The notes under the pieces were generated by a model. It made no database searches. It was not told the origin of the DNA and saw only the letters and a list, made by a program, of their open reading frames with translations. Source: Spirochaeta sp. (lineage in GTDB: Bacteria > Spirochaetota > Spirochaetia > DSM-27196 > Alkalispirochaetaceae). From it: a stretch of DNA of 6,912 bases. The translations under genes were made by a program, and so were the position numbers. Position 1 is the first letter of the stretch; the number at the start of each line of letters is the position of its first letter. The stretch covers positions 1 to 6,912 of the forward strand of contig JAQIBO010000136.1 of assembly GCA_027859055.1 (NCBI GenBank), written 5' to 3'. This document shows, piece by piece, positions 1 through 6,120 of the stretch.

Positions 1-273
1 GCCCCGTCGGGAGATACGATTCCGCAGGAAGCGCTGGTCGTTTCACTGGCAGACAAATACGACGCGCTCCGGTCGTGCCGGCAGTACAAACCGTCTTTTT
101 CCCATGAGAAGACGCGGGCACTCCTCGCCCATGACGACCGTACCGGTCTGCGCGGCGCGGAGATGTTCGGCCCTGAGGTGTTTGAGGTATTTATGGACAC
201 TCATGAAGCATTTGAAAAGATTTACGCCACCGTCAAAACCGAGACGATGTGTGAAACACAGGATGGAGTATAA
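1..273 (+). CDS. HD-GYP domain protein, C-terminal fragment (putative cyclic-di-GMP phosphodiesterase)
   Basis: Partial gene: reading frame 1 is open from the window edge to the TAA at 271-273, giving 90 residues. The sequence IPQEALVVSLADKYDALRSC, then a QYKPSFSHEK stretch, then MFGPEVFEVFMDTHEAFEKI, follows the usual end of HD-GYP domains (I-P-x-x-A-x-I-V-x-x-A-D-x-Y-D-A-L-x-S, then Y-K-x-x-x-S-H-E-x-A, then F-x-P-x-x-V-x-x-F). HD-GYP proteins are metal-dependent phosphodiesterases that hydrolyse cyclic di-GMP, often fused to response-regulator receivers. The HD and GYP catalytic motifs lie upstream of the window, so activity cannot be judged, nor can the N-terminal domain. The stop lies two bases before the MCP start, which suggests co-transcription and a shared role in motility or chemotaxis signalling. 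Confidence 0.82.
   Translation, partial: APSGDTIPQEALVVSLADKYDALRSCRQYKPSFSHEKTRALLAHDDRTGLRGAEMFGPEVFEVFMDTHEAFEKIYATVKTETMCETQDGV
265..268 (+). promoter_or_regulatory. Shine-Dalgarno of the MCP gene
   Basis: GGAG seven bases before the TTG at 276 lies inside the last codons of the upstream HD-GYP gene. It supports the TTG start and translational coupling. The ATG at 263 overlaps it but is in another frame, so it is not the MCP start. Confidence 0.6.
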
Positions 274-275
274 AA

Positions 276-1925
276 TTGAGATCCATCGGGCAGCGCATCA
301 TAATCACCGTCGCACTGGCGATCCTGCTTGTCGAAGCGATCATTCTCGGGTTTTCCACGTTTTCGCAACGGCAAACACTGATCAACCGTTATCTCTTTCA
401 GGCATCTCTTGTTTCGCAAACCCTTGATGGTGTCACTCGTGGGGACGGTGGCGGTGGGGACGGAGGTAACAACCAGCTTAACCTGTTTAACGAAGCGACA
501 GAACGCCTTGCCGGCCGCGGAGTGCGCCAAATACGCACTTCAACCGGACCCGGTGTGGAAACGTGGGCCGAAGGCCCGTACGGAGGCCGCTACCAGATCG
601 ATGATGATCGGCTCAAATACTACGCGAACGGAATCGTTATACACACCGATATCAGCGCACTGTCTGATGAATTATGGTCCTACGCATTCCGCATTGCTGG
701 ACTGGTCGTCGTAATAGTCGGATTTGTTACGATCGTCGTGTACCTGCTCCTCCGTCCCCAGCTGGTGATTCCGTTACGCCGTTTACATCAACGGATCAAC
801 GGAATCTCGGAGGGCGACGCTGACCTTACCGAACGGATACCGCTCCAACGAAACGACGAAATCGGCTTGATTTCGGAAAGTTTCAACAATTTCTCGGACC
901 ATCTGCTTTCGATAATCGTCGTGATAAAGAGTAGAGCTCAGGAATTGATCACGAATGCTGAGCGCCTCGCCGGCGAAAGTCACAATGCCGAAGAAAACGT
1001 ATTTGCCAATGGTCAGGCAGTACAAGACATGCAGGACGGTGTCGCTCACCTCGACAAGAGCCTCCAGGACTCCGCTGAATCGGTCCGTCACATCACCAGC
1101 TCCATCGCTGAACTCACCACATCTGTCGGGCGCCAGGCTGGGGCAGTGAGCGACTCCATCGCCGCAGTGGAAGAGATGGACGCATCGATCAGAAGCCTTG
1201 ACGGCATCGCAAAAGAGAACAAGACGCTCACTGATCATTTGGTTTCGATGGCCAATACTGCCGGGGAACAGATCAGAGAGTCGGTCTCTGCTATCGGAAC
1301 GGTTGAAACATCCACACAAGATATGTTGGAAATGATAGATGTAATCAACACGGTAGCTGAACAGACCAACCTGCTGGCGATGAACGCCGCTATCGAAGCC
1401 GCCCACGCGGGTGAGGCGGGGAAGGGGTTCGCCGTTGTATCCGATGAAATCCGAAAACTGTCCGTCCTGTCGAGTGAAAACGCCGGAACAATCAACAAGA
1501 CGCTTCGCGAGGACATCGCTCGCATCCATGAAGCCGGTGAAATCAACCGGTCCGCCGGTGAAGCATTCGATCGCATCGTGGACAGTGTTCAGGATGTGGC
1601 GCGTGCGATGAGCGAAATGATGGCTGGACTGGACGAGCAAGCGTACGCCAGCAAGGAGATAGTTCGCTCAATCAGCGAAATCCGGGAGGTGACCGATACG
1701 GTTCAACGTGAATCGGAACGAATCAACACTGACTCGGAAACGATCAACACCTCTATCGAGACGCTCGCTGCCTCGGCCAGCAAGTTGAACGCCCAGGCAC
1801 AGTCGGTAATCGAACGGATCTCGACAATTTCAGCTTCGATTTCCGCCGTTAACGAGATCGTCGGGAATAACAAGGAACGCATGGCGGCTCTGGCTCAGGA
1901 GGTAGCTCAATTCAAGACAGACTAG
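276..1925 (+). CDS. methyl-accepting chemotaxis protein (transmembrane receptor)
   Basis: A 549-residue chemoreceptor that would sense a ligand outside the inner membrane and control CheA through CheW. Visible domains: TM1 about residues 7-28; a short external sensor of about 105 residues (30-135); TM2 about 136-159; HAMP about 160-213 (LRRLHQRINGISEGDADLTERI); then a long helical signalling domain. The conserved hairpin tip is clear at about 358-395 (AEQTNLLAMNAAIEAAHAGE, then AGKGFAVVSDEIRKL). There is no C-terminal CheR-binding pentapeptide; the protein ends AQFKTD. The sensor is too short and unlike for me to assign to dCache or 4HB, and it carries a Gly/Asp-rich loop, RGDGGGGDGGNN (55-66), encoded by two copies of the window's repeated DNA word. 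The TTG start is supported by GGAG seven bases upstream and by TM1 starting directly after it. It follows the HD-GYP gene by two bases and converges with tag. Confidence 0.95.
   Translation: MRSIGQRIIITVALAILLVEAIILGFSTFSQRQTLINRYLFQASLVSQTLDGVTRGDGGGGDGGNNQLNLFNEATERLAGRGVRQIRTSTGPGVETWAEGPYGGRYQIDDDRLKYYANGIVIHTDISALSDELWSYAFRIAGLVVVIVGFVTIVVYLLLRPQLVIPLRRLHQRINGISEGDADLTERIPLQRNDEIGLISESFNNFSDHLLSIIVVIKSRAQELITNAERLAGESHNAEENVFANGQAVQDMQDGVAHLDKSLQDSAESVRHITSSIAELTTSVGRQAGAVSDSIAAVEEMDASIRSLDGIAKENKTLTDHLVSMANTAGEQIRESVSAIGTVETSTQDMLEMIDVINTVAEQTNLLAMNAAIEAAHAGEAGKGFAVVSDEIRKLSVLSSENAGTINKTLREDIARIHEAGEINRSAGEAFDRIVDSVQDVARAMSEMMAGLDEQAYASKEIVRSISEIREVTDTVQRESERINTDSETINTSIETLAASASKLNAQAQSVIERISTISASISAVNEIVGNNKERMAALAQEVAQFKTD
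441..466 (+). repeat. tandem pair of the GGGGACGG word in the MCP sensor region
   Basis: GGGGACGGTGG (441-451, one mismatch) and exact GGGGACGGAGG (456-466) are direct repeats 15 bases apart. They encode the Gly/Asp-rich loop of the receptor's external domain. Confidence 0.7.
749..759 (-). repeat. GGGGACGGAGG repeat copy (minus orientation)
   Basis: Exact copy of the 11-base word on the minus strand. It lies at the TM2-HAMP junction of the MCP, where the plus strand reads L-R-P. No clear adjacent hairpin was found. Confidence 0.7.
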
Positions 1926-1935
1926 ACCAGTGCGG

Positions 1936-2523
1936 TCACGCTGAGTGTGTCGGGTGTCGAAAACACGTGACAAGGTGGTCATTTACCAGACCGGTTGCCT
2001 GCATGTGGGCATACATAATTACCGGACCGACAAAGGAAAACCCTCGGCCCTTGAGGTCCTGACTGATCGTACGGGACAGCGGTGTTTCCGCGGGAACATC
2101 CGACATCGACTGAAACGTGTTTACGATCGGCGTACCATCAACGAAGCGCCAGATATAATCTTCAAAACTACCGAACTCTTCCTGAATTGCCAAAAAAGCG
2201 CGGGCATTACCGACTGTTGCACGGATCTTCTTTTCGTTTCTTATGATTGAAGTTTCCTGCGTGAGCCGGAGAATAGCGTGTTCATCAAATCGAGCAACCG
2301 CTTCAGGATCGAATTCAGCAAAACAGCGACGATATCCATGCCGCCGTTTCAGAATAGTGAGCCAACTGAGACCGGCCTGCGCACTTTCAAGAACGATAAA
2401 CTCGAAATGCCGGCGCTCCTCGTGAACGGGAACACCCCACTCCGTATCATGATACGCGACATAGATCGGGTCATCTCCGCACCACGGACAACGTGTCGGT
2501 TCCATCGGTAGTGAGTCTACCAT
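1936..2523 (-). CDS. tag: DNA-3-methyladenine glycosylase I
   Basis: Base-excision repair enzyme that removes 3-methyladenine from alkylated DNA. The 195 residues follow E. coli Tag closely from memory: RCPWCGDDPIYVAYHDTEWG near the N-terminus, LESAQAGLSWLTILK around 45-59, RGFSFVGP, and a C-terminal VNDHLVTCFRHP. The zinc ligands are all in place at family spacing: Cys12 and His25 (13 apart) and His183 and Cys187 (4 apart). Glu46 and Trp54 match the base-recognition residues Glu38 and Trp46 of E. coli Tag, so the enzyme should be active. The start may be Met1 or Met7 (CAT at 2503-2505), since homology begins at about residue 11; neither has a convincing Shine-Dalgarno. It lies 54 bases downstream of the DUF2784 gene on the same strand, probably in one operon, and its stop is 10 bases from the MCP stop. 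Confidence 0.95.
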   Translation of the reverse strand: MVDSLPMEPTRCPWCGDDPIYVAYHDTEWGVPVHEERRHFEFIVLESAQAGLSWLTILKRRHGYRRCFAEFDPEAVARFDEHAILRLTQETSIIRNEKKIRATVGNARAFLAIQEEFGSFEDYIWRFVDGTPIVNTFQSMSDVPAETPLSRTISQDLKGRGFSFVGPVIMYAHMQATGLVNDHLVTCFRHPTHSA

Positions 2524-2543
2524 GGACTGGTAGCACCGGGAAC

Positions 2544-2555
2544 ATGCCGGGGCAT
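2544..2555. repeat. short inverted repeat in the DUF2784-tag spacer
   Basis: ATGCC-GG-GGCAT is a 5-bp perfect inverted repeat with a two-base centre, about 20 bases upstream of tag. The centre is too small for an RNA hairpin loop. It could be a protein-binding site or chance. Confidence 0.25.
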
Positions 2556-2577
2556 CGTGGCTCCGGGTTTGAGACCT

Positions 2578-2973
2578 TCATCGGGACCGACGGACCGGCA
2601 CAATGAAGAAAAGCGCCATGACCAGTGCCGCGAACCCGATATACAACACGATGAACGCCCAATCCGGAAAATCGTAGAAGATCAGCTGGTGGACGATTCG
2701 GACAACAAGCGAAGTTTCCTCCGTCCCCGTGTGACCAGCGCGTCGGCGTAATGCGTACTCCCATTTTGTCAGCGGACACAGAACGCCGAGCATCGCCTCA
2801 ACGGCGACAAACGCCACCGCACCGAAATGGATGAACCGAAAGATCGGTTGCCTCACCCAGCGCCAACCCAGCAGACCGCCGATTGCGATTGCAGCTGCGC
2901 CGCCAATGGTGAACGCGATGTATCCAAAGTGAAGGACCAACACTGCATCAGCTCCGAGTGAATACCAGTTCAT
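2578..2973 (-). CDS. DUF2784 family integral membrane protein
   Basis: A 131-residue protein of unknown biochemical function. It matches the DUF2784 pattern: A-D-x-V-L-x-L-H-F near the N-terminus (ADAVLVLHFGYIAF), a central membrane helix ending in the hallmark C-P-L-T-x-x-E (CPLTKWEYALRRRAG, about 66-80), and a last helix near the C-terminus. Four membrane segments are visible at about 8-34, 47-66, 90-104 and 107-126. The loop after LRRRAG is H-T-G-T-E-E, where family members usually have a GY-x-GG-like stretch; this loop is encoded by a copy of the repeated 11-base word (2718-2728). There is no Shine-Dalgarno. A -10-like TATTTT lies six bases before the ATG, suggesting a very short or absent leader. 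It probably leads an operon with tag and diverges from the patatin gene. Confidence 0.85.
   Translation of the reverse strand: MNWYSLGADAVLVLHFGYIAFTIGGAAAIAIGGLLGWRWVRQPIFRFIHFGAVAFVAVEAMLGVLCPLTKWEYALRRRAGHTGTEETSLVVRIVHQLIFYDFPDWAFIVLYIGFAALVMALFFIVPVRRSR
2718..2728 (-). repeat. GGGGACGGAGG repeat copy in the DUF2784 gene
   Basis: Exact copy in coding orientation, read as T-G-T-E-E. An imperfect hairpin follows on the minus strand: GGAAAC, a 7-base loop, then GTT-G-TCC with one bulged G (2719 down to 2700). The hairpin is weaker than those at 4619 and 6132. Confidence 0.65.
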
Positions 2974-2979
2974 GTGTGA

Positions 2980-3008
2980 AAAATACGCAAAAACCCGGTC
3001 GACGTCAG
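2980..3008 (-). promoter_or_regulatory. possible promoter of the DUF2784-tag operon
   Basis: On the minus strand, CTGACG (3008-3003) and TATTTT (2985-2980) are separated by exactly 17 bases; each matches 4 of 6 consensus positions for the housekeeping sigma factor. The ATG begins six bases after the -10, so transcription would start almost at the start codon. Confidence 0.3.
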
Positions 3009-3010
3009 CT

Positions 3011-3087
3011 GGTGCACCACCGTTACACCCGCCGGTTCAAGCTCGAGAGCACGGATAACCGAGCATTCGGCAGGCGAAACCGGTGGG
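3011..3087. repeat. palindrome-rich structured segment in the divergent promoter region
   Basis: GGTGCACC (3011-3018) is a perfect 8-bp palindrome. CCCGCCGGTT (3028-3037) pairs with AACCGGTGGG (3078-3087) as ten pairs including one G-T. The 40 bases between hold a CCGA-GCAT-TCGG hairpin and a CTCGAG palindrome. It lies between two divergent genes and could be an operator region or, if transcribed, a folded leader. There is no T-run, so it is not an intrinsic terminator. Confidence 0.4.
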
Positions 3088-3117
3088 CGACAGATACCCA
3101 ACCTGTAGACGCTGCAC

Positions 3118-3123
3118 TACAAT
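3118..3123 (+). promoter_or_regulatory. possible -10 box of the patatin gene
   Basis: TACAAT lies six bases before the GTG at 3130 and 17 bases downstream of no recognisable -35. If real, the transcript would be nearly leaderless, in keeping with the lack of any Shine-Dalgarno here. Confidence 0.25.
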
Positions 3124-3129
3124 ACCGAC

Positions 3130-4482
3130 GTGACACTTTCAGAAGTTCGCCGATCTCATTCAAATGTGCGCAAGATCGCCCTCATTTTTATGACCTTTGC
3201 GGTTGTCGGTATGACTAAGCTTCACCCTGACGAGGTGAGTGAGCCAGGTACTACACCGACGTCCGGACCGACGGTTGGTCTCGCTCTCGCCGGGGGCGGA
3301 GCACTCGGATTTGCTCATCTCGGTGTTATTCTGTTCCTGGAAGAGATTGGCCTCGATCCGCAATACCTTTCCGGTACGAGCATCGGTAGCATCGTCGGCG
3401 CATTGTACGCCGCCGGGTACACCGGCGAAGAGATGCTTGATATCGTTCGATCGGCTGATTGGAGCGAACTCCTGTTTGACGCGCCTATTCGTACCAGTTT
3501 GGCCGTGGATGCTCGCGAGGCCACTCGTCGGTACCGTTTGACGGCACGGTTCAACGAGTGGAATCTTGTGACGCCAACGGGGTTTTCCGCCGGACAGCGC
3601 GTCACGGAATTTCTCGACGCCCTTCTCTGGCAGTACGCGGACACGGATAGCTTTCATACCCTTCCCCGTCCTATCGGTATCGTGGCTACCGACCTTTTGA
3701 CGGGGACGGAGGTCGTATACACATCGGGAGACCTGAAAAGCGCGGTCCGTGCAAGCATTGCCGTACCGGGGATTCTCACTCCCTTGCGTTACGACGGGAG
3801 ATATCTGATAGATGGCGGCTGGTCCAACAATCTTCCGGTTGACGTCGTAAAAGATCTCGGGGCTGATATCGTCATCGCGGTAGATCTGTTTGAACCCGAC
3901 CGCAGCATCGATGAACTCCAGGACATTGGTTCCATTGTTGAACAGGCAGGGATCATTCTCCGGCAGGAACGAGTCAGGGAGAATCGCGCACTGGCGGATA
4001 TCGTAATCGTCCCTGATCTGGAAGGTTATACCACGGTAGACTTTGATCGAGCGATGGAGTTGGTTGAGCTTGGAAGGACGGCTGCAGAGGAGCAGCGGGA
4101 GCAACTCCTTGCCCTGCGTGACCGGGTGATTGCGGAACGAGGAAGCGCTGGACGCACATCCGGCACCGGTCATTCAGGCGGTTTCCTTTCAACTACCGGT
4201 CCTCCGTCCCCAAACCACTTCCCGTCCCCGGACCGCTCCAACCGGCCTCCACATGCCAACCGATTGTTTCACATCGATGCTGTTCATCTGGATGTCCCAC
4301 CCGATCGTGATACCCCGGATTCGCTGAAACAGTTCTATCTCTCATTCCTGGGGAACGAATACACAGCCGCAGAACTTCGGAGCGCGGTGTATGCACTCTA
4401 CGATAGCGGTGAATACGAGTATGTTTCCTACGATCTCACGGCGGAAAAAGCGCCGAAACCGATGGTTCACACCACAGACTGA
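3130..4482 (+). CDS. patatin-like phospholipase with start of POTRA domain (5' part of a split type Vd autotransporter)
   Basis: Patatin-family serine lipase (Ser/Asp dyad) that would cleave acyl esters of phospholipids; relatives such as PlpD and FplA are exported by their own Omp85 barrel. The N-terminus (about 13-28, VRKIALIFMTFAVVGM) resembles a weak signal peptide with no clear cleavage site. The patatin domain spans about 48-295: oxyanion loop GGGALG (55-60), nucleophile elbow GTSIG with Ser84, and the Asp228 DGG motif, so all catalytic residues are present. A Pro/Ser-rich linker (about 340-378) precedes POTRA-like sequence (380-440). The frame then runs out after EKAPKPMVHTTD, while the natural continuation lies in the -1 frame, so this is probably the front of one gene with the barrel at 4563-5504. 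Starts at GTG 3130 or GTG 3166; neither has a Shine-Dalgarno, and an in-frame TAG at 3106 limits the upstream end. Confidence 0.88.
   Translation: MTLSEVRRSHSNVRKIALIFMTFAVVGMTKLHPDEVSEPGTTPTSGPTVGLALAGGGALGFAHLGVILFLEEIGLDPQYLSGTSIGSIVGALYAAGYTGEEMLDIVRSADWSELLFDAPIRTSLAVDAREATRRYRLTARFNEWNLVTPTGFSAGQRVTEFLDALLWQYADTDSFHTLPRPIGIVATDLLTGTEVVYTSGDLKSAVRASIAVPGILTPLRYDGRYLIDGGWSNNLPVDVVKDLGADIVIAVDLFEPDRSIDELQDIGSIVEQAGIILRQERVRENRALADIVIVPDLEGYTTVDFDRAMELVELGRTAAEEQREQLLALRDRVIAERGSAGRTSGTGHSGGFLSTTGPPSPNHFPSPDRSNRPPHANRLFHIDAVHLDVPPDRDTPDSLKQFYLSFLGNEYTAAELRSAVYALYDSGEYEYVSYDLTAEKAPKPMVHTTD
3702..3712 (+). repeat. GGGGACGGAGG repeat copy in the patatin domain
   Basis: Exact copy, read as L-T-G-T-E-V in a family-conserved turn (ATDLLTGTEVV). 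AGGTC (3710-3714) and GACCT (3730-3734) could pair after it, but the 15-base loop makes this weak. Because T-G is conserved in patatins here, this copy may reflect codon choice and not insertion. Confidence 0.6.
4197..4235. repeat. composite repeat in the patatin-POTRA linker
   Basis: CGGTCC (4197-4202) and GGACCG (4230-4235) are perfect inverted repeats. They flank an exact CCTCCGTCCCC (4201-4211) and a second core CCGTCCCC (4222-4229), both in minus orientation and 18 bases apart. The segment encodes low-complexity Pro/Ser linker residues (GPPSPNHFPSPDR), so it may be an inserted DNA element tolerated by a linker. Confidence 0.55.
4413..4479 (+). other. frameshift joining patatin/POTRA to Omp85 barrel
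   Basis: The frame of 3130 ends at the TGA of 4480-4482. The barrel frame has stops at 4404 and 4410 and is open from 4413. Switching at the five-A run (4445-4449), as a lost A or a -1 slip on AAA, gives YDLTAEK then SAETDGSHHRLTIYAVPEKP, a sensible end of a POTRA domain leading into the first barrel strand (ELQLGFGSRIN). The result is a single protein of about 791 residues, near the size of known patatin-Omp85 proteins. An inverted repeat GATGGT (4461-4466)/ACCATC (4482-4487) follows, but the slip site is not a classical A-AAA-AAG heptamer. A sequencing error, a recent mutation and recoding all remain possible, in that order of likelihood. Confidence 0.75.
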
Positions 4483-4562
4483 CCATCTACGCGGTACCGG
4501 AAAAGCCGCATACGTCAGAGCTCCAACTCGGTTTCGGGTCTCGCATAAACCTTGACGGAGAA

Positions 4563-5504
4563 ATGAATTCCCGATCAGTCCTGCACGGGAATTTCACGTC
4601 GAACATGGGGACGGAGGCGATTCGGCTTGAATCTGACGTATGGATCACCGAGGTCGCTCAGACACGGCTTTCAGTGAACACCGCCCTCATCGGGCCGATT
4701 CGAATCGGGATAGCCGGATATCTTTTGGCTCCGCCGCTCATTCGCTACGACGACCGGACGATCGAATCTTTGTATCTGCAGCGCAGAAATGGTTTCGAAT
4801 CGGGTCTCGAAACCCCACTGGTTCGCCGGGCCACCCTCGAAGTCTCCGGTTTCGTAGAGAGATTCTCGCTCGACCGCGTCCAGGGAGCAGAATCAATCGA
4901 AGAATTTGAAACCCGGCGCGTCGGCGTTCATAGTCGTCTTCATTACGACACATTGGATCGCGCATTTTTCCCGAATCGCGGTGGCGAGGCATCCTTTGCA
5001 TATCGCCGTCGCTACGATGATACCGATCGGTCGTTTAATGGGCGTATTGACTATTCCGGCCGCCGGTTCTTTCCGCTGACCGATCGAATTAACCTGCAAC
5101 TCCGACTTGAAGGCGGAAGCGACCTGAACTCTGATCTTCCACCGTATGAGCAGTACGTTACCGGGGGTGCTGAGCTGTTTGAGGGGTATTACTATCAGGA
5201 ACTATCTGGCAATCATATCCTCACCGCCGGTGGAGACGTACGATTCAGGCTTCTACAGCTTCCCCTGGGAATCGGTGAGTCGATATACCTCCGCGTCGGC
5301 GGAAACGCGGGTAGAATCTGGGACCAGGAGTTGGAAGCGGTCGTCAACACCGATACCGTCGCTGGTGGGAGGATTGCCATTGCTGTAAATACCGAACTTG
5401 GAGAGTTGATATTCGGATATTCAATCAACGACAACGCCCGAAGTATCGTCTACGTTTTGCTCGGTCCCGCCTACACGTTTGGAGGCAACGGCTACCAATG
5501 GTGA
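4563..5504 (+). CDS. Omp85/BamA-type outer-membrane beta-barrel (3' part of split type Vd autotransporter)
   Basis: A 313-residue open frame forming most of a 16-strand Omp85 barrel in the outer membrane; in this family the barrel exports the attached patatin domain. Evidence: alternating amphipathic strands throughout; DRAFFPNRGGEASFAYRRR (132-150), the typical F-P-x-R-G-G strand entry; TGGAELFEGYYYQELSGNHI (200-219), resembling the loop-6 pattern GG-F-x-x-L-S-G-Y of patatin-linked barrels with E in place of the S/R usually before G-Y; VGGNAGRIWD; and a final strand SIVYVLLGPAYTF. The last residue is Trp in a short GGNGYQW tail. The ATG at 4563 is unlikely to be the true start: strand 1 is encoded just upstream, GGAG sits only two bases before it, and the frame stays open back to 4413. 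It is better read as the continuation of the patatin gene across the frameshift. It converges with the transposase, 37 bases apart. Confidence 0.85.
   Translation: MNSRSVLHGNFTSNMGTEAIRLESDVWITEVAQTRLSVNTALIGPIRIGIAGYLLAPPLIRYDDRTIESLYLQRRNGFESGLETPLVRRATLEVSGFVERFSLDRVQGAESIEEFETRRVGVHSRLHYDTLDRAFFPNRGGEASFAYRRRYDDTDRSFNGRIDYSGRRFFPLTDRINLQLRLEGGSDLNSDLPPYEQYVTGGAELFEGYYYQELSGNHILTAGGDVRFRLLQLPLGIGESIYLRVGGNAGRIWDQELEAVVNTDTVAGGRIAIAVNTELGELIFGYSINDNARSIVYVLLGPAYTFGGNGYQW
4607..4633 (+). repeat. GGGGACGGAGG copy followed by a perfect hairpin, inside the barrel gene
   Basis: Exact 11-mer at 4607-4617, then GATTC (4619-4623), a 5-base loop GGCTT, and GAATC (4629-4633). The first 15 bases, GGGGACGGAGGCGAT, are identical to the copy upstream of the transposase. 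In protein it falls in the turn between the first two barrel strands (NMGTEAI). Confidence 0.6.
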
Positions 5505-5543
5505 GGACTAACCTTCGCAGGAAGATGGAGTTGCCTGAGTCCT
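5504..5543. repeat. inverted repeat between the convergent barrel and transposase genes
   Basis: AGGACT (5504-5509) pairs with AGTCCT (5538-5543), overlapping both stop codons, and an inner CTTC-GCAG-GAAG hairpin lies at 5513-5524. There is no T-run on either strand, so a role as an intrinsic terminator is doubtful. It could also be a 3' boundary of the transposase unit. Confidence 0.3.
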
Positions 5544-6066
5544 ACGACGAGGTAAGAAGTGGTGCTGTATATGCTGGAAACAAGAGGCGGACCAGTTCGT
5601 CTGGAGGTGCGACGACGGAAAAATCCCCGTCACGGATATGCCGGAGACCGAGGTAGGCATAATCGAAAGCGTCGCGTACGATCGCGGCCTTTACTGGATT
5701 CACCGTAATGTAATTGAATACAGCGACAAACTGCCGGAGGCTGTTAACCACGACGCTCTTGAAACGATCGTACCACACGTGGCCGACGTAACCGAAAAAA
5801 CGGTTGAACTTGGCAGCAAAGACGCTCAAGATCCATTGCATGATTTTGGAAAGGCTCTCGCCATTCTCGGGATGAATGAGCATGTGGAAGTGATTGCTCA
5901 TAATACAAAAATTCCTGATGGTAAACGAGTACTTCTGCTTCGCCCTGCAGACGACACTCAAGAACAGATCCTTTATCTCTTTCGTTTCAAAGATAAACTC
6001 CTGGCGGTTCGCCCGCGCTACTACATGATACTCGGCGTGTTCACGAAGATCTCTTGGCTTTCTCAT
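5542..6066 (-). mobile_element. REP-associated tyrosine transposase (RAYT, Y1/HUH family)
   Basis: A 174-residue single-strand DNA transposase of the IS200/IS605-like Y1 superfamily. It looks complete: AEYHVVARANRQEFIF (11-26), the metal-binding HUH motif in IMSNHFHMLIHP (His59, His61), GHVWYDRFKS (95-104), and FNYITVNPVKAAIV (117-130) with Tyr119 as the probable nucleophile. Length and motifs fit the RAYT group, which acts on REP hairpins scattered in the host genome, and not a full insertion sequence: no TnpB is present. The start ATG (CAT at 6064-6066) has a weak GGA nine bases upstream. Upstream on the same strand lies a REP-like hairpin with the repeated 11-base word. It is convergent with the barrel gene. 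Such proteins are often single-copy and domesticated. Confidence 0.9.
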
Positions 6067-6120
6067 AAAAATTCCAACACGGGAAAACCATGCTGGTGCT
6101 TTACGAAGACTGGCAATTCT

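Noticed and set aside
783..1640. 285-codon minus-strand open frame over the MCP signalling domain
   Set aside because: Shadow of the MCP codon pattern on the opposite strand.
1925..1937. GACC-AGTGC-GGTC hairpin over the stops of the MCP and tag genes as a bidirectional terminator
   Set aside because: Only four base pairs and no T-run on either side.
3160..4173. 337-codon minus-strand open frame over the patatin gene
   Set aside because: Antisense to a gene with all patatin motifs; the protein is low in hydrophobic core pattern and unlike any family I know.
4445..4449. Canonical programmed -1 frameshift signal
   Set aside because: The site is G-GAA-AAA-G, not A-AAA-AAG or another X-XXY-YYZ heptamer; P-site pairing after slippage would be poor. 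A lost base is the simpler explanation.
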